Of a stretch of DNA of 64,000 bases, positions 34,647-43,839 are shown in pieces; positions within the stretch are counted from its first letter, which is position 1, and each line of letters opens with the position of its first letter. The notes under the pieces are model-generated. The model was not told the origin of the DNA and ran no database searches. It saw nothing but the letters and a program-made list of their open reading frames with translations. Origin of the DNA: Owenweeksia sp965229445 (lineage in GTDB: Bacteria > Bacteroidota > Bacteroidia > Flavobacteriales > Schleiferiaceae); contig OZ245876.1 of the NCBI GenBank assembly GCA_965229445.1, positions 434,001 through 498,000 of the forward strand, written 5' to 3'. Both the position numbers and the translations under genes were made by a program.

Positions 34647-34967
34647 CTAGTAGTTGTATCCGCCGCCACCGCGATTACCGCCTCCGCCACCGCTGCGGAA
34701 GCCGCCACGACGATCGTTATCACGTTTACGGTCTTCTGCTTGGTTGATTACAACAGAACGGCCTTTCATTTCTGACCCATTAAGTCCATCAATAGCTTGC
34801 TGAGCTTCGCTATCATTTGGCATTTCTACAAAACCAAATCCTTTACTGCGCCCGGTAGCTCTATCGGTGATAATGCGGGCTGAATTAACTTCACCATAAG
34901 CTTCAAAATAGCCTCTTAGTTCGCTTTCTTCTAAGCTCCAAGGGAGGCTGCCACAAAAAATATTCAT
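34647..34967 (-). CDS. RNA recognition motif protein with glycine-rich tail
   Basis: The product is 106 residues from the ATG at 34967, where NIFCGSLPWSLEE begins a standard RRM; an upstream ATG at 34997 adds unrelated residues. RNP2 is at about 2-8 (NIFCGSL) and RNP1 at 42-49 (KGFGFVEM). Residues 80-106 are basic, then Gly-rich (FRSGGGGGNRGGGGYNY), like cold-induced RNA-binding proteins of plants and cyanobacteria. Bacteroidota encode several such RRM proteins, thought to act in RNA regulation where Hfq is missing. It is a single-gene unit with its own -7 element and a strong terminator, consistent with high or cold-induced expression (inference). Confidence 0.95.
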   Translation of the reverse strand: MNIFCGSLPWSLEESELRGYFEAYGEVNSARIITDRATGRSKGFGFVEMPNDSEAQQAIDGLNGSEMKGRSVVINQAEDRKRDNDRRGGFRSGGGGGNRGGGGYNY

Positions 34968-34994
34968 CAAAACAAAAATTAAATTAACAAGCCG

Positions 34995-35002
34995 CAAATG
35001 TA
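34995..35002 (-). promoter_or_regulatory. -7 element TACATTTG of the RRM gene
   Basis: Exact consensus on the minus strand, ending 27 nt before the ATG at 34967. Possible TTG elements occur at 15 and about 23 nt upstream, neither ideal. Confidence 0.5.
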
Positions 35003-35071
35003 ATCTATTATTCTACGCAAGAATTCAAAAACAAAAGATTTACAATAAATATTTTTCTGATAATCAGAAAT

Positions 35072-37177
35072 TTACATTGAAGCCTGTATTTGCGCTAATG
35101 CTTCATCAATGGATTTTACCGGAAGTTGGCAGGTATTGTTTTCGCAAACATATACCGTAGTCTGTCCTGGTATTACTCTGTTTTTAATCAAGGGAAGTTG
35201 ATTTTCTTCTTCGCTCCAGATCCATATTGAATTGGGAGTCAACTGCTTATGTAGTTCGAGATAGTATTCTTTGCTATGGCTTCCGGTGATCACCACTTCC
35301 GGAGATGGAAAGGTGAATCTCAATAAAAGGCTGCCCCAGTTGGCATAGCTTTCAGCGTAGTTCATCAATCGGTCTTTGCTAATCTGATTGAGCATTTTCA
35401 TGGCCTGATCTTGTTGAGATTGATCCCCGGTAAGATGAGATAGTCGCCAAAGATTGTGGGCCATTACTGAATTTGGCGAGGGAATTACGTTATCCACGCG
35501 GTCTAAACTCTTCGAAATTAGTTGCGCCCGATGCAGAGATCGAGTATAATATAGTCCGGAAGCGGAGTCGAGGAAATTCAAGTTCAGACGATTAAGCCAA
35601 TTTATGGCAAGCTCAAGATGCCTGGGGTCTGAGGTGTATTCAAACAGGTCCAAAGCGGCCTTAATGGAAAAAGCATAGTCTTCCAGCAAGCCCTCTATCG
35701 CTGGCTTACCGAGCCGAGAGGAGTGATAAAGTCTATGTTCTGGCAAAGACTGCTCTTCGCTAATCCATTGCATCACTCTGGCCGCGCGCTCAATTTGGTG
35801 CTGCGCTTTAACTGGTTCAGAATGATAAAGGGCTTTGGCAACATCCACTAAGGCTGAAATCATAAGGGCATTCCAGCTGGTGAGCGATTTATCATCGAGC
35901 CCTGGCCTGTTCCTCTGCTCGCGGAAAGAATAAAGTTTGGTTCGCCAGGAACTTAGTAGCTCATTAGATACACTGCTGCCTTCCTTTCGGGTAAGTATTA
36001 TTTTTTGTTCCCATCTTCCTTTTTCAAGGTCGAAATATCCGGTAAAAGCCGACCATTCGTCTTCTGGGATCAGAGACTTAAGCTCTGCTTCAGTCCATAC
36101 ATAATACTTGCCTTCCTCCCCATCCGAATCAGCATCGAGTGCAGAATAATATTGCCCAGAATCACCGGTCATTTCTGTATCCAGCCAATTGAGCGTTTCC
36201 TTGATCACCCTTAAATAAGTATCGTCCCCGAAATGGCGATAAGCTTGAGCGTAGAGTGACAACAGCTGGGCATTGTCATAAAGCATTTTCTCAAAGTGTG
36301 GAACGACCCACCTGGCATCCGTAGAGTATCTGGCAAAGCCACCACCAATCTGATCGTAAATCCCACCGGCAGCAATTTTATCCAGTGTGAGCTTATTTTG
36401 TTCCAGTGCGCGGGTATTTTGATCGAGAATACCCAATTCCAACAGAAAGAGTTGGTTAACAGGCATGGGGAACTTTGGTGCCCGATTAGGACCCCCTTCC
36501 ATAGTATCGAAGCGGGGCGACCAGGTATTGAACATTTTGCGGGCATCATCCTGGCTAAAATCCGGTGTTTCTTTATTAGCGCTAAGAAGTTCTGACTGTT
36601 GAATACCTTCCCTTAGTTTTTCGGCGTACTCGTGCATTTTAGCGGAATCGTCTTGATAAATCTCCGCCAGCTGCTTAAGAGCCTCTTTCCATTTGTCGCG
36701 AGGCAGGTAAGTGGCACCCCACACCGGTCTGCCATCCGGCAGGCAAATCACGTTTAAAGGCCATCCTCCCTGTCCTGTCATCAATTGTAAGGCGGTCATA
36801 TAGATCTGATCAACATCCGGTCGCTCTTCACGGTCAACCTTGATTGATACAAAATGCTTATTCATCAGCTCTGCGGTGGCGGAGTCTTCAAAACATTCAT
36901 GTTCCATCACATGGCACCAATGGCAACTGCTGTAACCAATACTCACCAGAATTAGCATATCCTCTTTCTGTGCAAAGTTCAAGGCATCTTTACCCCATGC
37001 TTGCCAATGCACCGGATTGTTTGCGTGCTGCAATAAATAAGGGCTGGATTCCTGGTTAAGTACATTCGTTCTTTCCACTTGGTTTCTGCTGTGATTTAAG
37101 GTACACTGACTAAGTAAAATATCAGCTCCAATTAGGGTAAAAAATATTAGATTGCCGGCCAATTTGCCAATCCGCAT
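35072..37177 (-). CDS. DUF255/YyaL family thioredoxin-domain lipoprotein
   Basis: The product is 701 residues. The ATG at 37177 is chosen because it gives a clean lipoprotein signal (NLIFFTLIGADILLSQC, Cys at 25); a GTG at 37225 adds a non-signal extension. Residues 40-190 are the thioredoxin-like domain with S-S-C-H-W-C-H (Cys 85 and 88) and VDREERPDVDQIYM. Residues about 200-640 form an alpha/alpha toroid of the six-hairpin glycosidase type (GGIYDQIGGGFARYSTDARW). This matches the YyaL/SPATA20 family, whose enzymatic role is unsettled. A lipid-anchored version suggests a periplasmic location. It is divergent from the phosphate transporter gene. Confidence 0.92.
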   Translation of the reverse strand: MRIGKLAGNLIFFTLIGADILLSQCTLNHSRNQVERTNVLNQESSPYLLQHANNPVHWQAWGKDALNFAQKEDMLILVSIGYSSCHWCHVMEHECFEDSATAELMNKHFVSIKVDREERPDVDQIYMTALQLMTGQGGWPLNVICLPDGRPVWGATYLPRDKWKEALKQLAEIYQDDSAKMHEYAEKLREGIQQSELLSANKETPDFSQDDARKMFNTWSPRFDTMEGGPNRAPKFPMPVNQLFLLELGILDQNTRALEQNKLTLDKIAAGGIYDQIGGGFARYSTDARWVVPHFEKMLYDNAQLLSLYAQAYRHFGDDTYLRVIKETLNWLDTEMTGDSGQYYSALDADSDGEEGKYYVWTEAELKSLIPEDEWSAFTGYFDLEKGRWEQKIILTRKEGSSVSNELLSSWRTKLYSFREQRNRPGLDDKSLTSWNALMISALVDVAKALYHSEPVKAQHQIERAARVMQWISEEQSLPEHRLYHSSRLGKPAIEGLLEDYAFSIKAALDLFEYTSDPRHLELAINWLNRLNLNFLDSASGLYYTRSLHRAQLISKSLDRVDNVIPSPNSVMAHNLWRLSHLTGDQSQQDQAMKMLNQISKDRLMNYAESYANWGSLLLRFTFPSPEVVITGSHSKEYYLELHKQLTPNSIWIWSEEENQLPLIKNRVIPGQTTVYVCENNTCQLPVKSIDEALAQIQASM

Positions 37178-37244
37178 AGAGATTAACGATAAGGTAACAC
37201 TAGAATTTGACCTTTGCGATCTCACGAGTTAAAGGTAAACCCAA

Positions 37245-38795
37245 ATGGATAGCTACCAAATTCTGGTAATTGCATTATTGACTCTGGCTGTGGCCGACCT
37301 TATTGTAGGGGTGAGCAATGATGCGGTTAATTTTCTTACCAGCGCTATCGGATCAAGGGTGGCCACCCGTCGTACCATACTGATAATTGCTGCCATGGGA
37401 GTATTTGTTGGTGCCGCTTTTAGCAGTGGGATGATGGAGGTGGCCAGAAAGGGTATTTTCAATCCGGAATTCTACTCATTTGCTGATGTGATGATCATTT
37501 TTCTGGCAGTAATGATTACAGATATTATTCTGTTAGACACCTTCAATTCTTTAGGACTTCCTACCAGCACAACTGTTTCCATTGTTTTTGAACTTTTAGG
37601 AGCATCGGTAATGGTGGGATGGCTCATGCTAAATGAAGGTCGCGCTGAGGTTGGTGGGTTAAATGAGCTTATCAATACGGCTAAGGCCACTCAGATAATT
37701 GCGGGAATCTTTATTTCTATCGGCGTGGCCTTTTCGATAGGGGCTTTGGCCCAGTGGTTTTCACGGATACTTTTCACATTTAATGTTGGCAGTAATGTCA
37801 ATCGGTGGGGAGCAATTTATAGTGGGTTAGCCATGACTTTTATTATCTACTTTCTGTTGATTAAAGGTATCAAGGGAGCGGTTTTTGTGGATGAAGATAC
37901 GGTGGGTTTTATCAGCTCAAACACCTGGACGATCGTGCTTGGATCTCTGGTTGGCAGTACCATAATTCTAGCGCTTCTTCAAAGGATGGCTGGCATCAAC
38001 CCTTTAAAACTCGTAGTACTCGCTGGTACTTTTGCCCTCGCCATGGCTTTTGCAGGAAATGATTTGGTGAACTTTATTGGGGTACCTATTGCGGGCTATG
38101 ACTCATACCATAGCTTTTTAAATTCTGGTCTTGATCCACAGGATTTTATGATGACCAGCTTAGCCGAGCCCAGAAAAGCTAGTGGTTATATGCTGTATAT
38201 AGCGGGCGCCGTAATGGTGATAACGCTCTGGTTCTCAGCCAAAGCCAGGAAGGTGACGGACACCTCGGTAAACTTGGGGTCACAGGGAGAAGTAGATGAA
38301 AAGTTTAGGCCTAATCGGATATCTCAGGGAATTATTTCTGCAGCTGAAACCTTCAATGGCCTTTTTACCAAAATAATGCCCAATCGCACGCTCAAAATGA
38401 TCGATCAGCGTTTGAGTTTGGAGAATATTGAAACGAATGATCGCCCTGCTTTTGATTTGGTTAGAGCCTCGGTTAATCTGATGATTGCCAGTATCTTAAT
38501 TGCTTTTGCATCCTCTCTCAAGCTACCATTGTCAACCACCTATGTATCATTTATGGTAGCTATGGGTGCCTCACTGGCTGACAGGGCATGGGGGAAAGGG
38601 AGTGCTCCCTACCGCGTAGCCGGAGTTGTCAATGTTATTGGAGGATGGTTTATCACTGCGGCCGGGGCATTCCTATCTGCTGCACTCATAGCATTGGCAA
38701 TCTATTATGGAGGCAATTATATGGCACTGGCCCTGGTTGCTGTAGCCTTAATCGTATTGGCCAGCACTAACTTACTGGTAAAAAGGAGAGCCTAA
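37245..38795 (+). CDS. PiT family inorganic phosphate transporter
   Basis: The product is 516 residues, a multi-pass permease. Both duplicated PiT signature repeats are visible: GVSNDAVNFLTSAIGS near residue 22 and AGNDLVNFIGVPIAGY near 285 (each with the N-D-x-x-N core). About ten hydrophobic helices surround a hydrophilic central loop at about 340-410. Each half carries the LPTSTTVS/LPLSTTYVS motif. PiT permeases take up divalent metal-phosphate complexes with protons or sodium. No phoU-like gene is adjacent. The gene starts at an ATG 67 nt from the divergent YyaL start, so regulation may be shared. It ends 11 nt before the convergent dipeptidase. Confidence 0.94.
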   Translation: MDSYQILVIALLTLAVADLIVGVSNDAVNFLTSAIGSRVATRRTILIIAAMGVFVGAAFSSGMMEVARKGIFNPEFYSFADVMIIFLAVMITDIILLDTFNSLGLPTSTTVSIVFELLGASVMVGWLMLNEGRAEVGGLNELINTAKATQIIAGIFISIGVAFSIGALAQWFSRILFTFNVGSNVNRWGAIYSGLAMTFIIYFLLIKGIKGAVFVDEDTVGFISSNTWTIVLGSLVGSTIILALLQRMAGINPLKLVVLAGTFALAMAFAGNDLVNFIGVPIAGYDSYHSFLNSGLDPQDFMMTSLAEPRKASGYMLYIAGAVMVITLWFSAKARKVTDTSVNLGSQGEVDEKFRPNRISQGIISAAETFNGLFTKIMPNRTLKMIDQRLSLENIETNDRPAFDLVRASVNLMIASILIAFASSLKLPLSTTYVSFMVAMGASLADRAWGKGSAPYRVAGVVNVIGGWFITAAGAFLSAALIALAIYYGGNYMALALVAVALIVLASTNLLVKRRA

Positions 38796-38806
38796 TTTTA
38801 GTTTGC

Positions 38807-40195
38807 CTACTGCTTCAAATTGGCATAATGCTTATAGAAGTGAGGGATGGTTTCAATCCCTTTAAAGAAATTCCATACGCCATAATGTTCATTTGGCGAG
38901 TGAATAGCATCGCTATCCAGGCCAAAGCCCATCAAAATTGATTTAACTTTTAGTTGCTGTTCAAACAAAGCAACAATAGGGATACTGCCGCCACTTCTCA
39001 CTGGAACCGGAGTTTTACTAAAGGTATCTTCCATGGCCTTGCTGGCCGCCCTATAACCTGGGTTATCGGTTGGTGAAACATAAGGTTGCCCTCCATGATG
39101 AGGGGTAACTTTAACTTTAACCGCCTTAGGGGCAATGCGCTCAAAGTGATCCGTAAACATCTGTGTAATCTTTTCAGGATCCTGATGAGGAACCAGACGC
39201 ATAGAAATTTTGGCGTAGGCCTTGGAGGGGATTACAGTTTTCGCACCTTCTCCTGTATAGCCACCCCAAATCCCATTTACGTCAAGGGTCGGTCTTATTG
39301 AATTGCGCTCCATAGTAACATAACCTTCCTCGCCATAGATGTCTGATAAGTCTAGCGACTTTTTATAGTCTTCCAAATTAAATGGCGCCTTGGCCATTTC
39401 AGCGCGTTCTTCTGCGCTCAGTTCTTCAACATCATCGTAGAAGCCAGGAATAGTAATATGCTGATTATCATCATGAAGGGAGGCAATCATCTTGGTGAGT
39501 ACATTGATGGGATTGGCCACCGCGCCACCGTATAGACCGGAATGCAAATCGCGGTTAGGACCGGTCACTTCAACCTCCACATAGCTCAATCCACGCAATC
39601 CGGTGGTGATGGAAGGAATGTCATTAGCCAACATTCCTGTATCCGAAATTAGAATAACATCACAGGCTAATTTCTCAGTATTTCTTTCAACATACCATCC
39701 CAGATTTTCACTACCAACTTCTTCTTCCCCTTCGATCATGAACTTCACATTGCAGGGGAGAGTGTTGGTAGCATTCATCAACTCAAAAGCCTTCACGTGC
39801 ATATACATCTGACCTTTGTCGTCACAGGCTCCACGGGCAAAGATGGCTCCATCAGGATGCAGTTCCGTTTTGCGAATTACCGGCTCAAAGGGCTCACTAT
39901 CCCATAATTCCAGCGGATCGGGTGGCTGCACATCGTAATGGCCATACACCAGAACAGTAGGAAGAGAGGGGTCGATTAATTTTTCAGCGTACACAATTGG
40001 ATACCCCGGAGTGTTTTCAATTGAAACTCCATCCGCGCCGGCTTCCCGAAGCTTTTCTGCAAGCTTTTCTGCAGTGGCAATGACATCAGTAACGTAGGCT
40101 GAGTCTGCTGATATACTAGGGATCTTCAAAAGATCCATTAATTCGTTTAGGAAACGATCTTTATGCGCTTCAAGAAATTCTTTCTGGCTACTCAT
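38807..40195 (-). CDS. M20 family dipeptidase (Xaa-Xaa/CNDP type)
   Basis: The product is 462 residues, the length of the M20 dipeptidase group that includes carnosinase (CNDP). Metal-site residues are recognisable: H86 and D88 in VYGHYDVQPPD, D125 in RGACDDKGQ, E157/E158 in MIEGEEEVGS, and the late His in AIHSPNEHYG. The dimerisation (lid) domain lies at about 205-370. It probably hydrolyses dipeptides in the cytoplasm with two zinc ions; no signal peptide is seen. A -7 element TAAATTTG precedes it at 40213-40220. Its 3' end faces the phosphate transporter gene 11 nt away. Confidence 0.94.
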   Translation of the reverse strand: MSSQKEFLEAHKDRFLNELMDLLKIPSISADSAYVTDVIATAEKLAEKLREAGADGVSIENTPGYPIVYAEKLIDPSLPTVLVYGHYDVQPPDPLELWDSEPFEPVIRKTELHPDGAIFARGACDDKGQMYMHVKAFELMNATNTLPCNVKFMIEGEEEVGSENLGWYVERNTEKLACDVILISDTGMLANDIPSITTGLRGLSYVEVEVTGPNRDLHSGLYGGAVANPINVLTKMIASLHDDNQHITIPGFYDDVEELSAEERAEMAKAPFNLEDYKKSLDLSDIYGEEGYVTMERNSIRPTLDVNGIWGGYTGEGAKTVIPSKAYAKISMRLVPHQDPEKITQMFTDHFERIAPKAVKVKVTPHHGGQPYVSPTDNPGYRAASKAMEDTFSKTPVPVRSGGSIPIVALFEQQLKVKSILMGFGLDSDAIHSPNEHYGVWNFFKGIETIPHFYKHYANLKQ

Positions 40196-40212
40196 GTTTT
40201 ATGCTTAAGCTT

Positions 40213-40220
40213 CAAATTTA
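40213..40220 (-). promoter_or_regulatory. -7 element TAAATTTG of the M20 dipeptidase gene
   Basis: Exact consensus on the minus strand, ending 17 nt before the ATG at 40195. No -33 element recognised. Confidence 0.5.
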
Positions 40221-40283
40221 GCCAGAACATGGTGAAATACCAGAGAATAATTGTGCGAAGGTCAGAATTAATTTTAATGACAT

Positions 40284-40318
40284 AATATTGGCGTGAAAGG
40301 CCCTTTCACGCCAATATT
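40284..40318 (-). terminator. Long perfect inverted repeat after the small lipoprotein gene
   Basis: Two 17-nt arms (AATATTGGCGTGAAAGG and its complement) flank a single C at 40301. It starts 8 nt after the stop of the 40327-40719 gene. The T-tract on the minus strand is weak, so it may act as a terminator or as an RNA-stabilising hairpin. Confidence 0.6.
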
Positions 40319-40326
40319 TGTAGAAT

Positions 40327-40719
40327 TTATGGGATCATAATGGTTTCATTTACAATATCTCCCGGCTTGATTTCTTGCTCAAATCGACCAATAGTAACAT
40401 AGTCACGATCGCGAATTTCCATAACATTAAACGAGAAAGTAGCACTTTGATCGATCTCAAAAAGATCGGGATCCTGCAGATTAAACTGCACTTTTCCCTG
40501 AGCGTCAGTGAACTTGATTCTTAGAGCATCACTAGGTTTCTTGTTCAGCACAACATCATTCGATTCCTTAAAAACATAGATGCTTTTCCCTTCCTGTGGG
40601 AATCCGGACTTATTCATTACGGTGAAGTTGACATAGGTGCCATCCGGTCGGTTCTTGGAACAGGAATTTGTACTTAAAAGAGTTAAACATAGCGCACTGA
40701 GATAGAGTAGAGTTCTCAT
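40327..40719 (-). CDS. Small lipoprotein of unknown function
   Basis: The product is 130 residues with a lipoprotein signal peptide (LLYLSALCLTLLSTNSC, Cys at 20). The mature part reads as a single beta-sandwich: GTYVNFTVMNKSGFPQEGKS, then a strand pattern FTDAQGKVQFNLQD, similar to the carboxypeptidase-regulatory or SpaA-like fold that adds a Gly-Lys-x-x-F turn. No named family recognised. It has no close operon partner: 85 nt upstream of it is the UbiA stop, and it is followed by the long hairpin. A near -7 element (TATATTTA) lies upstream. Confidence 0.75.
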   Translation of the reverse strand: MRTLLYLSALCLTLLSTNSCSKNRPDGTYVNFTVMNKSGFPQEGKSIYVFKESNDVVLNKKPSDALRIKFTDAQGKVQFNLQDPDLFEIDQSATFSFNVMEIRDRDYVTIGRFEQEIKPGDIVNETIMIP

Positions 40720-40804
40720 GATAGCATTTGGTTTTAGTTAGAACTTCAAGAGTGGTTTACACTTAAATATAACTAATTCAAAAAAGGTCAAAAAGGATAG
40801 AAAG

Positions 40805-41692
40805 CTAGGATTGTCCCACCAGGATCAAGCTAAGAATACCCCCAATTATGAGTACGCGATAGATATTGTTTAAAAGGGCAAAATCCTCCATTCGCTGAGC
40901 GGGTATTAGGGCGAGCAGAGAGATGAGGAGTCCGGTTTCACCAATAATGAGATAGTAACTGGCACCGGTAAATCCGGTTTTATAGAAGATAAGCACCGCG
41001 GGAATTAGGCTTATTATGCTAAGCAGCAGAACCACAAGTTTTGTTTGCTTTAGTCCAATGGTGGTGGGAAGCGTGGCGTATCCCAGAATCACGTCACCTT
41101 TAAGGGCTGCCAAATCCTTAATAATCTCTCTAATGAGAATCACCACGAGAATAAAGCTCACATAAGTGAAGATCAGTAGGTTTTCCAGATGATAGTAGAT
41201 AAAGATGGCAAAGAAGGGTGTGATGGCCAATGCGGCAGCGCTCAGATTACCTACAAAGGGTATTTTTTTGAGTTTGTGAGAGTAAAACCAAAGAAAGAAA
41301 ATGAAGACACTGAAAAAGAGAAACACATTTAGGGATACACTTAGCGCCAGAAGGGCGCCCACTACGTTAAAAAAGAAATATAACCTGAGAGCGGTAGATT
41401 GCTTCACTAGCTTTTCGTAGAGTGTTTTGTTTGGGCGATTGATCAGGTCTCGCTCAAGATCATAGAAATTGTTGATGAGATAGCCAGCAGCCACACAAAA
41501 CAGGGAGGCAAATACAATAAAGTGGAGGTTGGGATTAAGTAGAGTTTGCTTCCATTCGGCCATGTCGTTTAGTACAAATAGTACCGCCAGATATTGCGAG
41601 AGGGCCAGGAAGAAAATATTGTACCACCTTACTAGGGAAAGCAAGGCAGAAAGCTTAAATAAAATAAGCCTGTGCCTGCGAGAAAGTTGCAC
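40805..41692 (-). CDS. UbiA family prenyltransferase (geranylgeranylglycerol-phosphate or related)
   Basis: The product is 295 residues from a GTG at 41692, 1 nt after the mevalonate kinase stop; longer frames starting at 41797 overlap the kinase by over 100 nt and are unlikely. UbiA features: the first Asp-rich motif NNFYDLERDLINRPNKT at 74-90, and the second DLAALKGDVILGYATLPTTIG near 205. There are about eight membrane helices. Relatives in Flavobacteriales are often annotated as geranylgeranylglycerol-phosphate geranylgeranyltransferase; menaquinone or heme roles are alternatives. The mevalonate context favours an isoprenoid lipid acceptor (inference). Confidence 0.85.
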   Translation of the reverse strand: MQLSRRHRLILFKLSALLSLVRWYNIFFLALSQYLAVLFVLNDMAEWKQTLLNPNLHFIVFASLFCVAAGYLINNFYDLERDLINRPNKTLYEKLVKQSTALRLYFFFNVVGALLALSVSLNVFLFFSVFIFFLWFYSHKLKKIPFVGNLSAAALAITPFFAIFIYYHLENLLIFTYVSFILVVILIREIIKDLAALKGDVILGYATLPTTIGLKQTKLVVLLLSIISLIPAVLIFYKTGFTGASYYLIIGETGLLISLLALIPAQRMEDFALLNNIYRVLIIGGILSLILVGQS

Positions 41693-41693
41693 C

Positions 41694-42632
41694 TTAGAAG
41701 CGGTAAATGAGTTCTGGATTGTGGTCGCTGAGCAATTTACGGGCCTCCTTATAATCGCGCGTAAAGCCAAGGACATAGCCACCGCCACCAGAGCCACAAA
41801 GTTTTAAGTAGTAGGCATTGGATTCAATTCCCTTCTTCCAAAGTTCGTGGAAACTTTGAGGAATCATGGGAGAGAAATACTCAAGAGCCAGATTGCTTAA
41901 TTTTTTCAGATTGCTAAAGAGCGGTTTACTATCCCCTTTAAGGAAAGCTTGCACACAAGCATCATTGTACTTGTTAAACTCTTCCTTCATCACCTTGCGA
42001 AAGCCCTGGTGCTTCATTTTTTCCATAAACAAGCTAACCATGGGCTGCGTTTCTCCGGGCTTACCACTGTTCAATAAAAATATGGCGGCATTGCCGTTAC
42101 CAGACTCAGGAATATTAACAGTGCCAAGCTCGTCTTTGGAGCTGATATGAATGGGAAGCTTCAAGTAACAAATAAGGGGATCCAGTCCGCTGCTTTTTCC
42201 ATGAAAGTAGGACTCCATCTGTCCGAGGATTTGCTTCAATTTCAAAATATCTTCCTTGGTAGGAGATCCTTCAGCGTCAATACGTTCCAGGGCATATCTC
42301 TGATAAATGGCTGCACAAAGAGCGCCACTGCTGCCTACTCCATAACCTTCAGGAATGCTGCTGTCAAAATACAGACCCTGATCCATATCATCTTCAAATG
42401 CGTTTAAGTCAAGCGCGGCCAGGAGCTCACCCTTGTCTTGTAGATTGCGGAGATGAATAAGGTACTTTCTTAGGTCGGAATTAGATTTAGCCGCCTTATC
42501 TGATAAGTCTTCCCCAAATTTAAATTCGCCCTGATAAAAATTATATGGAATGGACAATCCTTGAGAATCGTTAATGATTCCGTATTCCCCGAAGAGAAGA
42601 ATTTTAGCGTAATAAAGCGGACTCTTATTCAT
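41694..42632 (-). CDS. Mevalonate kinase-like GHMP kinase
   Basis: The product is 312 residues of the GHMP kinase superfamily. Motif 1 is KILLFGEYGI at about 10-19; motif 2 (ATP loop) is PEGYGVGSSGALCAAIY at 94-110; motif 3 is LCGSGGGGYVLGFT near 278-291. HGKSSGLDPLICY carries the Asp expected for the catalytic base. In Flavobacteriales this gene is annotated as mevalonate kinase and sits with mvaD. It phosphorylates mevalonate to phosphomevalonate, or may take the second kinase step; the three GHMP kinases of the pathway are hard to separate by eye. A TATATTTG element lies 32 nt upstream. Confidence 0.88.
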   Translation of the reverse strand: MNKSPLYYAKILLFGEYGIINDSQGLSIPYNFYQGEFKFGEDLSDKAAKSNSDLRKYLIHLRNLQDKGELLAALDLNAFEDDMDQGLYFDSSIPEGYGVGSSGALCAAIYQRYALERIDAEGSPTKEDILKLKQILGQMESYFHGKSSGLDPLICYLKLPIHISSKDELGTVNIPESGNGNAAIFLLNSGKPGETQPMVSLFMEKMKHQGFRKVMKEEFNKYNDACVQAFLKGDSKPLFSNLKKLSNLALEYFSPMIPQSFHELWKKGIESNAYYLKLCGSGGGGYVLGFTRDYKEARKLLSDHNPELIYRF

Positions 42633-42664
42633 TGCAAGAGGATTATAGACTGTAATAGTCGCGG

Positions 42665-42672
42665 CAAATATA
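42665..42672 (-). promoter_or_regulatory. -7 element TATATTTG before the mevalonate kinase gene
   Basis: Exact consensus on the minus strand, ending 32 nt before the ATG at 42632, in the 165-nt gap after mvaD. It suggests the kinase and UbiA genes have their own transcript. Confidence 0.5.
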
Positions 42673-42797
42673 CTCTGCCTTTTTCAATATATCGGAACAA
42701 CATCCCTCAATCTAACTCACATTTAGCTTGTTAATAAGGAGGTTAGCTTATAGAACTGAAAACAAGGTATCTTCCTTAAAGTTCGATAGAGCTGAGT

Positions 42798-43835
42798 TTA
42801 GGTTAGGCTTTCCGGTCCGTTTCCAACCTGATCAGCTATATAACGCCCGTTTTTCAAATAGGACTTAAGATCTGTCTCCACAAAGTTTCTGATTTCACTT
42901 TCATGTTCCCCGGGAAACAGGAGATGTAGATTGGCACCGGCATCAAGTGTGAAAGAAACAGGTAGCGCCGTACTCTTCCGAAAGGATTGAACCCTCTCAA
43001 TTATGCTAAGAGTGTTAGGTTTCATCAAAATGAAATAAGGCGAAGACGTCAGCATCATGGCATGTAAGGTCAGGGCTTCGCTTTCTACTAATTCGCCAAA
43101 TGATTCAAGATCACCAGAGCGGATTATTTTCAACAAGCGGTTCATGTTCTCATGCGCTTGTAAGAAGCGTCGCTCGGCGTATGGATGATTTAGCATTAAT
43201 CCATGGCCGGCACTGCTGGAAACCGCCTTTGAGCCGGTTTCAACCAGAAGGATATAATCGCGATAATGGTGAAAGACGGGATGAATTTCCCCCTGGTATG
43301 GAATGGCATATTCATCTGAGCTGTCTATCAGACCCGGATATTTTCCCCATGCTACTAATCCACCGTAAACTGAGCGGCTGGCACTTCCCGATCCCAGACG
43401 CGACCAGATACTGGCAGTGTTAAAAAAATCTGAAACCTCTTCACCCGATAAATGCTGTTGAATGCTGAGCAGACCAAGAGAGAGCGCGCTCATACCCGAA
43501 GCACTGGAAGCAATGCCACTACTATGCGGGAAGCTGTTGTGAGTTTCAATATTCAGATGATATTCCTCTAACCAGGGTGCTTCAGCACAGATACGGGAAA
43601 GGAACTGCTCAATTTTTGGACGAAAGTCCACCTGCTTTACTCCATCCAGATAAACATCAAAAGAAAATCGATCCTTATTCAGCTTATCTGAAAGCTCTAT
43701 TTGTGTTTCGGTGAAGCAATTGCTTAAGGTAAAGCTGATACTGGGGTTAGCCGGTACTTGATTGGCATACTTTCCCCAATACTTAACCAGTGCGATATTG
43801 GATGGACTGCGCCATTTTGTTGTAAAGATGCCCAT
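42798..43835 (-). CDS. mvaD: Diphosphomevalonate decarboxylase
   Basis: The product is 345 residues. It converts diphosphomevalonate to isopentenyl diphosphate with ATP and loss of CO2. Signature regions: WRSPSNIALVKYWGK near residue 8-22; THNSFPHSSGIASSASGMSAL at about 99-118 (the GHMP ATP loop, split by eye at Ser); SRLGSGSASRSVYGG near 145; and the catalytic Asp region SFTLDAGANLHLLF near the C-terminus. A diagnostic K-Y-W-G-K is intact. It ends a tight run: fabD, lipoprotein and mvaD are separated by -4 and 4 nt. Downstream of it is a 165-nt gap, then mevalonate kinase. Confidence 0.95.
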   Translation of the reverse strand: MGIFTTKWRSPSNIALVKYWGKYANQVPANPSISFTLSNCFTETQIELSDKLNKDRFSFDVYLDGVKQVDFRPKIEQFLSRICAEAPWLEEYHLNIETHNSFPHSSGIASSASGMSALSLGLLSIQQHLSGEEVSDFFNTASIWSRLGSGSASRSVYGGLVAWGKYPGLIDSSDEYAIPYQGEIHPVFHHYRDYILLVETGSKAVSSSAGHGLMLNHPYAERRFLQAHENMNRLLKIIRSGDLESFGELVESEALTLHAMMLTSSPYFILMKPNTLSIIERVQSFRKSTALPVSFTLDAGANLHLLFPGEHESEIRNFVETDLKSYLKNGRYIADQVGNGPESLT

Positions 43836-43839
43836 AAAA

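Noticed and set aside
41693..41797. A longer N-terminus for the UbiA protein starting at 41797
   Set aside because: It would overlap mevalonate kinase by over 100 nt and adds no membrane helix; the GTG at 41692 fits the operon spacing.
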